DNA from: CTSoil-075 sp042610375
GTDB taxonomy: Bacteria > Bacillota > Negativicutes > DSM-13327
Length of the DNA stretch: 64,000 nt
NCBI RefSeq assembly: GCF_042610375.1
Contig: NZ_JBGJZL010000001.1
Span: 496,001 to 560,000 of the forward strand
Direction of reading: 5' to 3'
Each line of letters begins with the position of its first letter. Position 1 is the first letter of the stretch. Positions 23,587 to 31,460 of this stretch are shown here, piece after piece. Both the position numbers and the translations under genes were made by a program. The notes under the pieces were generated by a model. That model was given only the letters and a program-made list of their open reading frames with translations. It did no database searches and was not told where the DNA came from.

Positions 23587-23593
23587 CTTTGAT

Positions 23594-24298
23594 TTATTCT
23601 TTTTGTAAAAAAGCACGCTCGATATTTTTAAGATGTGTAAGCATCTCATGAGTCGCCATTTTATGATCGCGACTCTTAATCGCATTAAAAATTGTCTCAT
23701 GTTCTCTGTGATATTTTTCACCACGACCAATCACTTCTAAACTTCGTTCTTTCATGATGATCCATAACTGCTGACTCATTTGCTCGGTAATTTCAAGCAT
23801 TGTCCGATATAAAATTTGATTATTGGCCCCGCGTGCAAATGCTAAATGTACATTTCGATCTAGATCAAATGCATGCCGTCCTTCTATTTCATTTTCTTTT
23901 AACGCTTCTAGAGCTTTTTCCATGTCTTGTATTTGTAGTTCTGTCGCTCTTTTGGCTGCAAGACTGACCAATTCAACTTCAATGACTCTTCGAGCTTCTA
24001 ATAATTCAAAAGGATTAATTAAATCCTCATTATTTTTCGGAATGGTTGTTAAATGAGAAATGGCATCTTGTTTTACAAAAGTCCCTATACCATGCCTGAC
24101 TTCTAACAGCCCAATGGCTTCTAAAACACTTAGTGCTTCCCGTAAGGATTGACGGCCTATATTGAGAGCTGAGGATAAACTTCGCTCTGAAGGAAGTCTC
24201 TCGCCTGGCTTTAATTCCCCTTGTTCAATGAGTTTACTAATCTGCTCTACAATCTCAGCATAGGTTTTGGTTTGCTTTACGGCTTGAAATTTCAGCAC
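23594..24298 (-). CDS. GntR-family (FadR-type, FCD) transcriptional regulator
   Basis: A 234-residue regulator. The winged helix lies at about residues 8-75 (ISKLIEQGELKPGERLPSERSLS, then IGRQSLREALSVLEAIGLLEVRHGIGTFV), which is the FadR/LldR pattern. The FCD domain follows with metal-type residues in LDRNVHLAFARG, HREHETIFNAI and MLTHLKNI. It is only distantly related to the two island repressors. The start is GTG directly after GGGGGAATC. A likely autoregulatory site lies at 24336-24346. The same site before pfkA and the DUF362 gene suggests a small regulon. FCD members of this type often respond to lactate, pyruvate or sugar acids; the effector here is unknown. Confidence 0.93.
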   Translation of the reverse strand: MLKFQAVKQTKTYAEIVEQISKLIEQGELKPGERLPSERSLSSALNIGRQSLREALSVLEAIGLLEVRHGIGTFVKQDAISHLTTIPKNNEDLINPFELLEARRVIEVELVSLAAKRATELQIQDMEKALEALKENEIEGRHAFDLDRNVHLAFARGANNQILYRTMLEITEQMSQQLWIIMKERSLEVIGRGEKYHREHETIFNAIKSRDHKMATHEMLTHLKNIERAFLQKE

Positions 24299-24335
24299 GA
24301 TTCCCCCTTATTAAAAAAATCATACGGTAACACGG

Positions 24336-24346
24336 TCATCGTACCA
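24336..24346. promoter_or_regulatory. GntR-type operator before the third gntR
   Basis: TCATCGTACCA within GGTCATCGTACCACT differs by one base from the sites before pfkA and the DUF362 gene. It lies 37 bp upstream of the GTG start. Confidence 0.58.
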
Positions 24347-24450
24347 CTGATGTATATTTATTATTCGCAGTAAACTTCAAAATTCCTGCATGGGAACAAT
24401 TTTTTTTCAGTATCGGAAAATATATTCTGCTCTTGGTCTTCATAAGAACG

Positions 24451-24918
24451 TTAACTCTTAGGGCAAGCCACGTTTTCATCATCCTTATCCTTCATTTCTT
24501 CAAATTCTCCCATGACAAAAAAAGTCCCTCGACTTGTCGCGAGCAAGTTATTTTCCCCATCTATAATTTTCCCCTCGGCAACCATTGTATTTTTCCCATT
24601 ATGTATGACGTTACCAATTCCGATAATGGCAGCTTGAGGTGCTGCCGCTTTAATAAAATTGATATTCATTTCTAAGGTGACTACTTTTTTGCCAAGTGTC
24701 GCACATGCCACCCCCATAATTGTATCAGCTAATGAAGCTAATGCACCACCATGGGCAATCTGATACAAATTCGTATGTTTATTCTCAATGATTGGCATAC
24801 TCAGTTCAGTATACCCTGCATCTAATTTTACAATGCTCATATCCAATAACTTTACATATGGATTTTGTTCATAAATAACTGATAAATGCTTCGTCAACCA
24901 TTCTACCTTATTTTCCAC
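24451..24918 (-). CDS. Hotdog-fold thioesterase (PaaI/YbgC type)
   Basis: A 155-residue single hotdog-domain protein of the 4HBT/PaaI family, which hydrolyses acyl-CoA thioesters. The HGGALASLADTIMGVAC segment is the family's active-site helix, with an Asp as the probable catalytic acid. It is followed by VTLEMNINFIKAA. The C-terminal tail after residue 140 is acidic and probably disordered. The start is GTG with AGGGGG upstream. It follows a 94-residue unknown gene by 39 bp and is probably co-transcribed with it. The acyl substrate cannot be told from sequence. Confidence 0.87.
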   Translation of the reverse strand: MENKVEWLTKHLSVIYEQNPYVKLLDMSIVKLDAGYTELSMPIIENKHTNLYQIAHGGALASLADTIMGVACATLGKKVVTLEMNINFIKAAAPQAAIIGIGNVIHNGKNTMVAEGKIIDGENNLLATSRGTFFVMGEFEEMKDKDDENVACPKS

Positions 24919-24957
24919 TTATAAAATCCCCCTAATTGCAAATAACACTTCTACATC

Positions 24958-25242
24958 TTATTGACTTACAACTCGAACAAAATTTACTGCAAAACTTTCT
25001 TTGATGGCAGGCAAAAAACGACTCATAATAATCGACCGATACATTTCTTTTTTTGTAATCATCAATACTTGATCATTTACCTTTCGTACAGAAAGGAGGG
25101 AATTAATGTACTTTTCAAACTCATCCTTTCCTATCACGACCTGCAAGGTCACTAAGGCAGAAGACAGCTCAGGTGCTTCTTTCTCAATACGCTCCATTAG
25201 TGGAGTAAAAGGGACTGTATACCTTGTTGCTACCAATGACAT
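24958..25242 (-). CDS. Small protein of unknown function
   Basis: A 94-residue protein, predicted alpha/beta and soluble, no Cys, with a basic C-terminal third (KKEMYRSIIMSRFLPAIKESF). I do not recognise a family. The pattern of a short amphipathic helix, a VNDQVLMIT strand and a basic helix ending in a hydrophobic strand loosely recalls the DnaA N-terminal/KH-like fold, which is only a suggestion. It has a good Shine-Dalgarno (AAGGAGG) and its own promoter at 25278-25306. It is followed by a thioesterase gene, which gives no clear functional hint. Confidence 0.75.
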   Translation of the reverse strand: MSLVATRYTVPFTPLMERIEKEAPELSSALVTLQVVIGKDEFEKYINSLLSVRKVNDQVLMITKKEMYRSIIMSRFLPAIKESFAVNFVRVVSQ

Positions 25243-25277
25243 GTGCCATCCTCCTTAGAGATTATCTGTATATAATG

Positions 25278-25306
25278 ATTATACTTGAGGGATTGTCTTT
25301 AGGCAA
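25278..25306 (-). promoter_or_regulatory. Promoter of the 94-residue protein / thioesterase unit
   Basis: TTGCCT (25301-25306), a 17-bp spacer and a perfect TATAAT (25278-25283) on the minus strand, just downstream of the terminator at 25314-25354. Confidence 0.7.
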
Positions 25307-25313
25307 AAATTAA

Positions 25314-25354
25314 AATAAGAGAAACAGGGCCGTACTGGTCCTGCTTCTCTTATT
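25314..25354 (-). terminator. Terminator of the kor/DASS operon
   Basis: A 15-bp stem with one A-C mismatch (25314-25328 with 25340-25354) is followed on the minus strand by TTTAATTTTTG. It starts directly after the transporter stop codon. Confidence 0.87.
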
Positions 25355-25355
25355 C

Positions 25356-26843
25356 TTATACAATACCAAGCCACTTCCAATAGGTAGCTCCAAGGAACAA
25401 AATCGCAAGATAACCGATAATTGTCAAGGGAATACCCGTTTTGATAAAATCTCGTACTTCAAAAGTCTCTGTCCCATACGCAATCATATTTTGTGGTGCA
25501 TTCACTGGAAGAATAAAACCAAAACTGACCACATATTGAAGTACCATAGTCATTCCAATCACGTTAATTCCCTCAGTTTGTACCCCTTGAAGAATACTAA
25601 TGAGAATAGGAATCATAGCGGCAGCCAATGCAGTTGCACTTGCAAATCCTAAGTGAATAACAATGAGGAAGGCCGACAAGATTGCAAGAATGGTCAGAGC
25701 TGGCAAAGTTTGGAGTCCGAATGTAGTAACAATAATTTTAGATAACCATACTGCTGCTTTAGTTGATAAAATAGCCGATCCTAAACTAATTCCAACACCA
25801 AATAAGATCAGAGTACCCCAAGGAATTTTCGCTTGTGCATCCTTCCAAGTCATAACTCCGATACCTGGTAGCAATAGTAAGGAAATTGCAGCAATGGTTG
25901 TGGAAGACGTATCAAATGGATGAACAATTTTTTCTGTAGCCCAAAAGAAAAGGAGCACAAGAGAAATCGACAATAATTTCTTTTCGTCAGAACGCATGGG
26001 ACCAAGGTCGGCCATCGCTTTAGCAATCGCCTCTTTTCCTCCAGCTATTTCATCGACCTCAGGTGGCATTAATTTTAGCAACAAATAATATAAAACAATG
26101 GACATGATGACAGCATAAGGAGCCGCCGCAATAAACCAATCCATCCATGTAATCGTTTTACCTAACATCTTTTCAATAAAACCAAGGGCGATCATATTTT
26201 GTGCGGCAGCTGTTTTGATACCGACATTCCATATGCTATCAGCCTGGGCAGTCGCAATCATCATAATCGCTGCAAAACGACTTTTCTTTTGAACGCCGAA
26301 AGCAGCGATAATTCCCATTACGATCGGTACCATACAAGATACCCGCGCCGTAGTACTTGGAACAAAAAAGCTTAAGATAAAGCCCACCAAAATAACTCCT
26401 GCAAGAACCCGATTTGTACGGGCACCGACTTTAGATAATACAACAAGAGCAATTCGTTTATCAAGTCCAGTATGAGTCATAGCCGCTGCTAAAAATAAAG
26501 CTCCACCGACTAATGCTAATGCCGTATTACTAAATCCACCAAGAGCAATGGTTAAAGCTTTCGATGTTCCAAGAAGTTCTGTAGGCTTAGCTACATCTGG
26601 CGAAATCCCAAGGAGAAAAGCAATCAATGTCATAATTACAGCAGCACTCACAGGGTAGGAGATTGCTTCCGTCATCCAAACGATGACGGAAAACACCAGA
26701 ATACCTAACATCCGATGACCAGCGATCGGTAGTCCTTCAGGGGTTGGAATCGCGATAATCGCCAAAAGAACAAGTAAAGCACCAATAAGTCCATAGCGTT
26801 TTACAAAAGGCTCTCTAGTGGTTAACGAAACAACCTTCTCCAC
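25356..26843 (-). CDS. DASS/SLC13-family anion transporter
   Basis: A 495-residue membrane protein with about 11-13 hydrophobic segments, of the divalent anion:Na+ symporter family (CitT/SdcS-like) that carries di- and tricarboxylates. Family signs are the N-terminal HRMLGILVFSVIVWMTEAI, the SNTALALVGGALFLAAAM region, FVPSTTARVSCMVPIVMGI, and the second-repeat VIHLGFASATALAAAMIPI plus FILPVNAPQNMIAYG near the C-terminus. The two SNT/NAP-type helical hairpins are in FVPSTTAR and LPVNAPQN. The start is GTG with AAAGGGGAG upstream. It follows korC by 14 bp, so the imported acid probably relates to the substrate of the ferredoxin oxidoreductase (for example 2-oxoglutarate or succinate). Confidence 0.9.
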   Translation of the reverse strand: MEKVVSLTTREPFVKRYGLIGALLVLLAIIAIPTPEGLPIAGHRMLGILVFSVIVWMTEAISYPVSAAVIMTLIAFLLGISPDVAKPTELLGTSKALTIALGGFSNTALALVGGALFLAAAMTHTGLDKRIALVVLSKVGARTNRVLAGVILVGFILSFFVPSTTARVSCMVPIVMGIIAAFGVQKKSRFAAIMMIATAQADSIWNVGIKTAAAQNMIALGFIEKMLGKTITWMDWFIAAAPYAVIMSIVLYYLLLKLMPPEVDEIAGGKEAIAKAMADLGPMRSDEKKLLSISLVLLFFWATEKIVHPFDTSSTTIAAISLLLLPGIGVMTWKDAQAKIPWGTLILFGVGISLGSAILSTKAAVWLSKIIVTTFGLQTLPALTILAILSAFLIVIHLGFASATALAAAMIPILISILQGVQTEGINVIGMTMVLQYVVSFGFILPVNAPQNMIAYGTETFEVRDFIKTGIPLTIIGYLAILFLGATYWKWLGIV

Positions 26844-26857
26844 GTGTCATCTCCCCT

Positions 26858-27385
26858 TTATTTTGTGATCAATGACATTCCAGCCTCAAGAGCACGTTTA
26901 TTAACCTCTTCTGTTCCAGCTGGTACACGAGCAAGAACGGCTTTTGTAATCGCTTCAACACTAACAACTTTTGTTAAAGCAACAATTGCACCAAGGGCTA
27001 CGATATTAGCAAACAATGCTTTTCCTAGCTCTTTTTGAGCAATTTCTGTAATTGGGAAATGATGTACATTCGTAAATTTTTCAGGTACATCCTTTACAAA
27101 AGTAGTATCGATGATCAGTATTTTATCCGTTGCCAAATCTCCTGAGTATTTAACCAACGCTTCCTGAGTCATGGCCAATACTAGGTTTGGCTTTGTGACT
27201 TTAGGAAAATGAATGACATTTTCGGAAATTAGGACTTCGGATTTACTGGAACCACCTCTAGCCTCTGGACCATAGGATTGAGACTGAATAGCCAATTTAC
27301 CATCTAAAAGAGCTGCTTCAGCCAAGATAATACCACCTAAAATAAGTCCCTGTCCGCCAGATCCGGAAAGACGCATTTCAAACAT
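26858..27385 (-). CDS. korC: 2-oxoacid:ferredoxin oxidoreductase, gamma subunit
   Basis: A 175-residue catalytic-gamma domain of the 2-oxoacid:acceptor oxidoreductase family. It begins with the RLSGSGGQGLILGGIILAEAA nucleotide/CoA-contact motif, followed by the GPEARGGSSKSEVLIS loop. Together with the alpha (korA), beta (korB) and ferredoxin-like (korD) subunits it oxidatively decarboxylates a 2-oxoacid to acyl-CoA, reducing ferredoxin. The ATG follows the korB stop by one base with AAAGGAGG inside korB. A longer frame upstream overlaps korB by 87 nt and has no support. Confidence 0.93.
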   Translation of the reverse strand: MFEMRLSGSGGQGLILGGIILAEAALLDGKLAIQSQSYGPEARGGSSKSEVLISENVIHFPKVTKPNLVLAMTQEALVKYSGDLATDKILIIDTTFVKDVPEKFTNVHHFPITEIAQKELGKALFANIVALGAIVALTKVVSVEAITKAVLARVPAGTEEVNKRALEAGMSLITK

Positions 27386-27386
27386 A

Positions 27387-28208
27387 TTATTTGCCTCCTT
27401 TCTGGGCTTTGGCAATGATTGTATCATATTGCTCTGTATACTCCGGTGCCTCTTCTTGATGAAGTACACCAATCAGGAATTTTCCAGCTTTTTGTTCAGG
27501 AGTTAAGCGTGCAGCAGCTTCTACTGTTACTGCATGATCTCTTTGAGATTTAAGCATATCTGATGCACGACCCATTTTATTTTGACGTCCATAGGAAGTC
27601 GGACATTGAGTCATGGCTTCAACGAGTGAAAAACCTTTATGTGCAATGCCTTTTGCAATGACATCTGTTAAGAGTTGAGTATGGAAAGCAGTGGAACGAG
27701 CGACGAAAGTTGCTCCAGCACCTTTTGCAAGTTCGGTGATATCAAAATTGCGTTCCATTGTACCAAAAGGCGCAGTAGATGCTTTATGGTCTACTGGTGT
27801 AAGAGGAGAATACTGACCGCCAGTCATTCCATAAATATTGTTATTATATAAAATCATTGTTAAATTGATATTTCGTCTAGCAGCATGGATAAAATGATTA
27901 CCTCCGATAGCAGTTGCATCACCATCACCAGTAATAACAATGACGTTGAGCTCTGGATCAGCAAGCTTAATACCTGTAGCAACAGGCAGTGCACGGCCAT
28001 GAGCAGAATGAACAGTATCAAAATTCAGGTAACCAGAAGCTCGTGAAGAGCAACCAATACCAGAAACAATAACAGTTTTATCATGATCAAGTTGTAATTT
28101 ATCAATGGCTTTTACGATTGACATCGTAACAACACCATGACCACAACCTGGACACCAGATATGAGGTAATTTAGTCGAACGATAATATTTTTCAATTAGT
28201 TTTTGCAT
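27387..28208 (-). CDS. korB: 2-oxoacid:ferredoxin oxidoreductase, beta subunit
   Basis: A 273-residue TPP-binding subunit. It has WCPGCGHG near residue 18 (Fe-S/TPP region), GIGCSSRASGYLNFDTVHSAHGRALPVATG, the TPP motif GDGDATAIGGNHFIHAARRN and NNNIYGMTGGQYSPLTP. The GxGD..N spacing and IYGMTGGQ are typical of the 2-oxoglutarate/general 2-oxoacid KorB type rather than pyruvate-specific Por. Its start overlaps the korA stop by 13 nt with GGAGG upstream, so translation is coupled. The substrate assignment (2-oxoglutarate) is from family resemblance. Confidence 0.93.
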   Translation of the reverse strand: MQKLIEKYYRSTKLPHIWCPGCGHGVVTMSIVKAIDKLQLDHDKTVIVSGIGCSSRASGYLNFDTVHSAHGRALPVATGIKLADPELNVIVITGDGDATAIGGNHFIHAARRNINLTMILYNNNIYGMTGGQYSPLTPVDHKASTAPFGTMERNFDITELAKGAGATFVARSTAFHTQLLTDVIAKGIAHKGFSLVEAMTQCPTSYGRQNKMGRASDMLKSQRDHAVTVEAAARLTPEQKAGKFLIGVLHQEEAPEYTEQYDTIIAKAQKGGK

Positions 28209-29350
28209 GGTTCTGTGACCTCCACATTGATAATAGCCTCTAGCATTTCATCTGGTGTGATGGCATCATTGTTATATTTAGCGAGAAGCTGTACGGGAAC
28301 CTTGCCTTCTACCACTCTTTTCACTTCGCCTACTAATTGACCACAGTTCATCTCAGCAACAATGATGTGCTTGACTTTTGTAGCAAGTTTGGCAATTTGT
28401 TCATCAGCAAAAGGCCAAATAGTAATTGGACGGAACATACCAACCTTGATGCCTTGGGCGCGAGCCATATCAATCGCAGCATACGCTGTACGAGCAGTTC
28501 CGCCATAAGCGACTACTGCAATATCAGCATCTTCTAGGCGATATTCTTCATACATCATAATATCATCCAAATGATCTGTAATTTTAGCATTTAAACGATC
28601 CATTAATGTTTGTGTTGTATTTGAAGATCCATTAGGAAAACCAGTTTCATCATGAACAAGACCAGTTACATGCCAATGATATCCGGTACCAAAAGTAGCC
28701 ATCGGCGGAACACCATCTTCATCTGCCTTATAAGGTTTATACTCTTCCTTAGGAACTGTAGGCAGCTTGCGCTGTGGCTGAACAATTTCATCATAAGAAT
28801 CAGGTAATTCGATACGTTCACGCATATGCCCGATAATTTCATCCATCAACAAAATAACTGGCATACGATATTTTTCTGACAGCTCATAAGCTTTGATGGT
28901 GAGAGAGAAACATTCTGGAACACTCGCTGGCGTTAAGGCAATAATCGGATGGTCACCATGAGTTCCCCAACGAGCTTGCATGACATCACCTTGAGAAGGT
29001 GAAGTTGGTTGCCCAGTACTTGGACCTACACGTTGAACAGTTGCTAATACTAATGGAATTTCAGTAATCACAGCATAACCTAGTAGTTCTTGTTTCAAAG
29101 AAAAACCAGGACCACTTGTAGCTGTCATTACTTTTTTACCAGTTAGGGATGCACCAATAATCGCGCCAATCCCTGCAATTTCGTCTTCCATCTGAATGAA
29201 TTTACCACCGATTTGTGGTAAGCGTTTTGCCATAAATTCAGCAATTTCTGTAGATGGGGTGATTGGATAACCACCAAAGAATTTCACGCCTGCCGCAATA
29301 GCACCTTCGGCGCAAGCTTGATTACCTTGCATGAGTAGAACTCTTGACAC
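28196..29350 (-). CDS. korA: 2-oxoacid:ferredoxin oxidoreductase, alpha subunit
   Basis: A 384-residue alpha subunit with the pyrimidine-binding domain (GGYPITPSTEIAEFMAKRLP, QMEDEIAGIGAIIGASLTGKKVMTATSGPGFSLKQE) and the C-terminal transketolase-like domain (ADIAVVAYGGTARTAYAAIDMARAQGIKVGMFRPITIWPF). GPSTGQPT is the substrate-site loop. The start is GTG with AAAGGAG upstream, 15 bp after korD. It forms the catalytic core with KorB. Confidence 0.93.
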   Translation of the reverse strand: MSRVLLMQGNQACAEGAIAAGVKFFGGYPITPSTEIAEFMAKRLPQIGGKFIQMEDEIAGIGAIIGASLTGKKVMTATSGPGFSLKQELLGYAVITEIPLVLATVQRVGPSTGQPTSPSQGDVMQARWGTHGDHPIIALTPASVPECFSLTIKAYELSEKYRMPVILLMDEIIGHMRERIELPDSYDEIVQPQRKLPTVPKEEYKPYKADEDGVPPMATFGTGYHWHVTGLVHDETGFPNGSSNTTQTLMDRLNAKITDHLDDIMMYEEYRLEDADIAVVAYGGTARTAYAAIDMARAQGIKVGMFRPITIWPFADEQIAKLATKVKHIIVAEMNCGQLVGEVKRVVEGKVPVQLLAKYNNDAITPDEMLEAIINVEVTEPCKN

Positions 29351-29365
29351 GTAAACTTCACTCCT

Positions 29366-29548
29366 TTATTTTTCCACAAATATAGCATAATCAGGACAAC
29401 GCATTTCACACTGTCCACATTTTATACATGCAGATTCATTAACCACTGTTATTTTGCCAACTTCATCGAGAGCTAAGACTTTTTTTGGACAGAAGTCAAC
29501 ACAAACACTACAGCCCTTACACTGTTTTACTTTTATGATAAGACTCAT
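29366..29548 (-). CDS. korD: 2-oxoacid:ferredoxin oxidoreductase, ferredoxin-like delta subunit
   Basis: A 60-residue dicluster ferredoxin. Two complete 4Fe-4S motifs are present: Cys10, 13, 16, 20 and Cys41, 44, 47, 51. It transfers electrons from the KorAB core to free ferredoxin. The start is chosen at GGAGGTGAAAGT-ATG, seven codons inside the longest frame. It is first in the korDABC-transporter operon. Confidence 0.93.
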   Translation of the reverse strand: MSLIIKVKQCKGCSVCVDFCPKKVLALDEVGKITVVNESACIKCGQCEMRCPDYAIFVEK

Positions 29549-29588
29549 ACTTTCACCTCCGATAATCATAAGTTGTTGGTAATTTGTA

Positions 29589-29606
29589 ATTATTAAATTT
29601 AATAAT
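29589..29606. promoter_or_regulatory. Perfect palindrome upstream of korD
   Basis: ATTATTAAATTTAATAAT is a perfect 18-bp inverted repeat, 41 bp upstream of korD and just downstream of a minus-strand CATAAT -10-like box. It is a candidate operator; AT-richness makes chance possible. The rest of 29549-29744 shows no gene. Confidence 0.45.
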
Positions 29607-29744
29607 ATGTACTATTATGATACTTTTACTCGAAAAAGGCTACTAAAATCATGAAAAATGTAAAAATAACCTTCTAAGAGTGTATGATTATACTAATAAA
29701 TAAGGACTTACATGATCGAATTATGGTAAATCTCAATTATTATT

Positions 29745-30893
29745 TTAGTCTTTAACTAAAATTCCTGCAAAGATTTGACGCAATAAAACTGCCATTTCTT
29801 CTCGACTAATTGGTACAGGATTTCCTACAGTGGGTCCTTTTAAGGAATTGTCAACCAATTGTTCAAAATCCCTCTCAAATTGTTCTGCTGTAATCCCTGC
29901 TTCCTGTAGACTAACGGGTATATTTAATAATTTTTTCAACTCAACAATTGAAGAAATGAAATCGACTTTACCGACTTTACGAGCTAGATCATTCAGTCGC
30001 GTCAGCATTCTCTGATCATGTTCTACATCAAACTGCAATGCATAAGGTAACACAATCGCATTAAGTAATCCATGACCCATATTATATTTACCACCTAAGG
30101 CATGAGCAATACCATGCACCATACCAAGACCAGAATTAGCAAAGGCAATACCTGCTAAGCATTGATAAGAATGTACTTTCTCGCGGCTTTCCACTGTATT
30201 GTCCCTATAAGAGACAGGTAAATATTCAAAAATCCCTTCAATCGCTCCCACTGCTAACGCTGTAGTAAATTCATCTGCATTTTTATTAAGATAGCATTCC
30301 ACAGCATGAGTCATAGCATCCATACCCGTTTCTGCTACAAATTTTGAGGGCATTGACATAGTAATTAGCGGATCAAGTATGGCAATATCAGGAATAAAAT
30401 AATTTGTTTTTAAGCCAATTTTTAAATCTTGTTCTTTAAAGGTAACAACAGCCGATTTCGTGACCTCACTTCCTGTTCCAGAAGTAGAAGGAATTGCCAC
30501 GAGCGTTACACCACGTCGTTTTGTTGGCAACTCAATATCCTGAATGGTATCAAATGTGATTTCTGGATATTCATATAGCAGTGTCATAATCTTCGTTGCA
30601 TCAAGGGCTGAGCCACCACCTACAGCTACAACTAAATCTGGAGTAAACTCCCGCATTTTTGCTAAACCATCCAATACAGTCTCTACATCAGGATTGCTTG
30701 CAATTCCAGAATAAATAAAAATTTCGCTCTTGGTGGCAGCAAGATTTTCTTGAATTTTTTCAATTGTACCATTTCTGAACATAGATGAACCACCAGTAGC
30801 AATAAAAACTCGGGTAGCAGGAATTTCCTTTAAAACGTCTAGAGAATTGCTCCCTGTATGGATATACTGGGCACCCAAAATAAGCTGTTTCAA
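29745..30893 (-). CDS. Iron-containing alcohol dehydrogenase
   Basis: A 382-residue group III (Fe-type) alcohol dehydrogenase, cytoplasmic, NAD(P)-dependent. The nucleotide site is VVAVGGGSALDATKIM, with AIPSTSGTGSEVTKSAV following. Metal ligands are DAMTHAVECYL (Asp, His), GMVHGIAHALGG and YNMGHGLLNAI (His, His). The TTG start is chosen because AAGGAGG stands 7 nt upstream and the protein then opens with KQLILGAQYIHTG, the family start; longer frames lack such a site. It is alone between two terminators. Likely substrates are small aldehydes, diols or 4-hydroxybutyrate; not assignable. Confidence 0.9.
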   Translation of the reverse strand: MKQLILGAQYIHTGSNSLDVLKEIPATRVFIATGGSSMFRNGTIEKIQENLAATKSEIFIYSGIASNPDVETVLDGLAKMREFTPDLVVAVGGGSALDATKIMTLLYEYPEITFDTIQDIELPTKRRGVTLVAIPSTSGTGSEVTKSAVVTFKEQDLKIGLKTNYFIPDIAILDPLITMSMPSKFVAETGMDAMTHAVECYLNKNADEFTTALAVGAIEGIFEYLPVSYRDNTVESREKVHSYQCLAGIAFANSGLGMVHGIAHALGGKYNMGHGLLNAIVLPYALQFDVEHDQRMLTRLNDLARKVGKVDFISSIVELKKLLNIPVSLQEAGITAEQFERDFEQLVDNSLKGPTVGNPVPISREEMAVLLRQIFAGILVKD

Positions 30894-30930
30894 ACGAATA
30901 GCCTCCTTCATTTTTCTCAATACCTTTATT

Positions 30931-30939
30931 ATTATAACA
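30931..30939 (-). promoter_or_regulatory. Extended -10 of the alcohol dehydrogenase gene
   Basis: TGTTATAAT on the minus strand (extended -10 form TGnTATAAT), 38 bp before the TTG start. No good -35 is visible. Confidence 0.55.
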
Positions 30940-31009
30940 TTATCCTCTTCTTTATGTTTACTCAAAGCATTTTTTACTTAGGATTCACAAATCTTTTTTA
31001 CGTAGAAGA

Positions 31010-31039
31010 AAGATGCCTTTTTTGATATAAAGGCATCTT
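31010..31039 (-). terminator. Terminator of the acetoin-dehydrogenase operon
   Basis: AAGATGCCTTT (31010-31020) pairs with AAAGGCATCTT (31029-31039), followed on the minus strand by CTTCTACGTAAAAAAG. It ends the operon that begins at 38105. Confidence 0.8.
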
Positions 31040-31084
31040 CATTATACATACTTTTTCTTGCTATATTTTATAATTTTTACATTT

Positions 31085-31345
31085 TTAAAAATCTAACGTC
31101 ATATACTTCACTTTAACGCTTTGAATAGCAACAAGATCCTGCTCAAGTTCTTGCAAAATACTCTTCTCACAACAAAGCTGCAACAAAATAAGACCACTGG
31201 GTGAGCAAGAATCGATAGCCGCATCATGTAATCCCAGTCTTACTCGAATATGACAGCCATACTTAGTGAGTACATTTTGCACCTGAATAGCGGTTTCAAC
31301 TCGTTGTTCCTGTAAAATGGCCATAATGATGGAATCATTGTTCAT
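31085..31345 (-). CDS. Small ACT-like protein (TM1266-like)
   Basis: An 86-residue single-domain protein with a beta-alpha-beta-beta-alpha-beta pattern. IIMAILQEQRVETAIQVQNVLTKYGCHIRVRLGLHDA, then GLILLQLCCEKSILQELEQDLVAIQSVKVKYMTLDF. The layout resembles the TM1266-family protein at 44896-45174 (IGRMGIP against VRLGLHD). It is the last gene of the acetoin-dehydrogenase operon, with GAGGTGA upstream. A regulatory or ligand-binding role is inferred. It contains three Cys (residues 31, 47 and 59 by rough count). Confidence 0.75.
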   Translation of the reverse strand: MNNDSIIMAILQEQRVETAIQVQNVLTKYGCHIRVRLGLHDAAIDSCSPSGLILLQLCCEKSILQELEQDLVAIQSVKVKYMTLDF

Positions 31346-31460
31346 TCACAATCACCTCATCCTTTATTTTTTAAAATATACTGCCTTATACTTTCCATAT
31401 CATGACCATAAATCCTGCTTTTTATAATTATTAATGAATAAGACTATACAATATCTTCAA

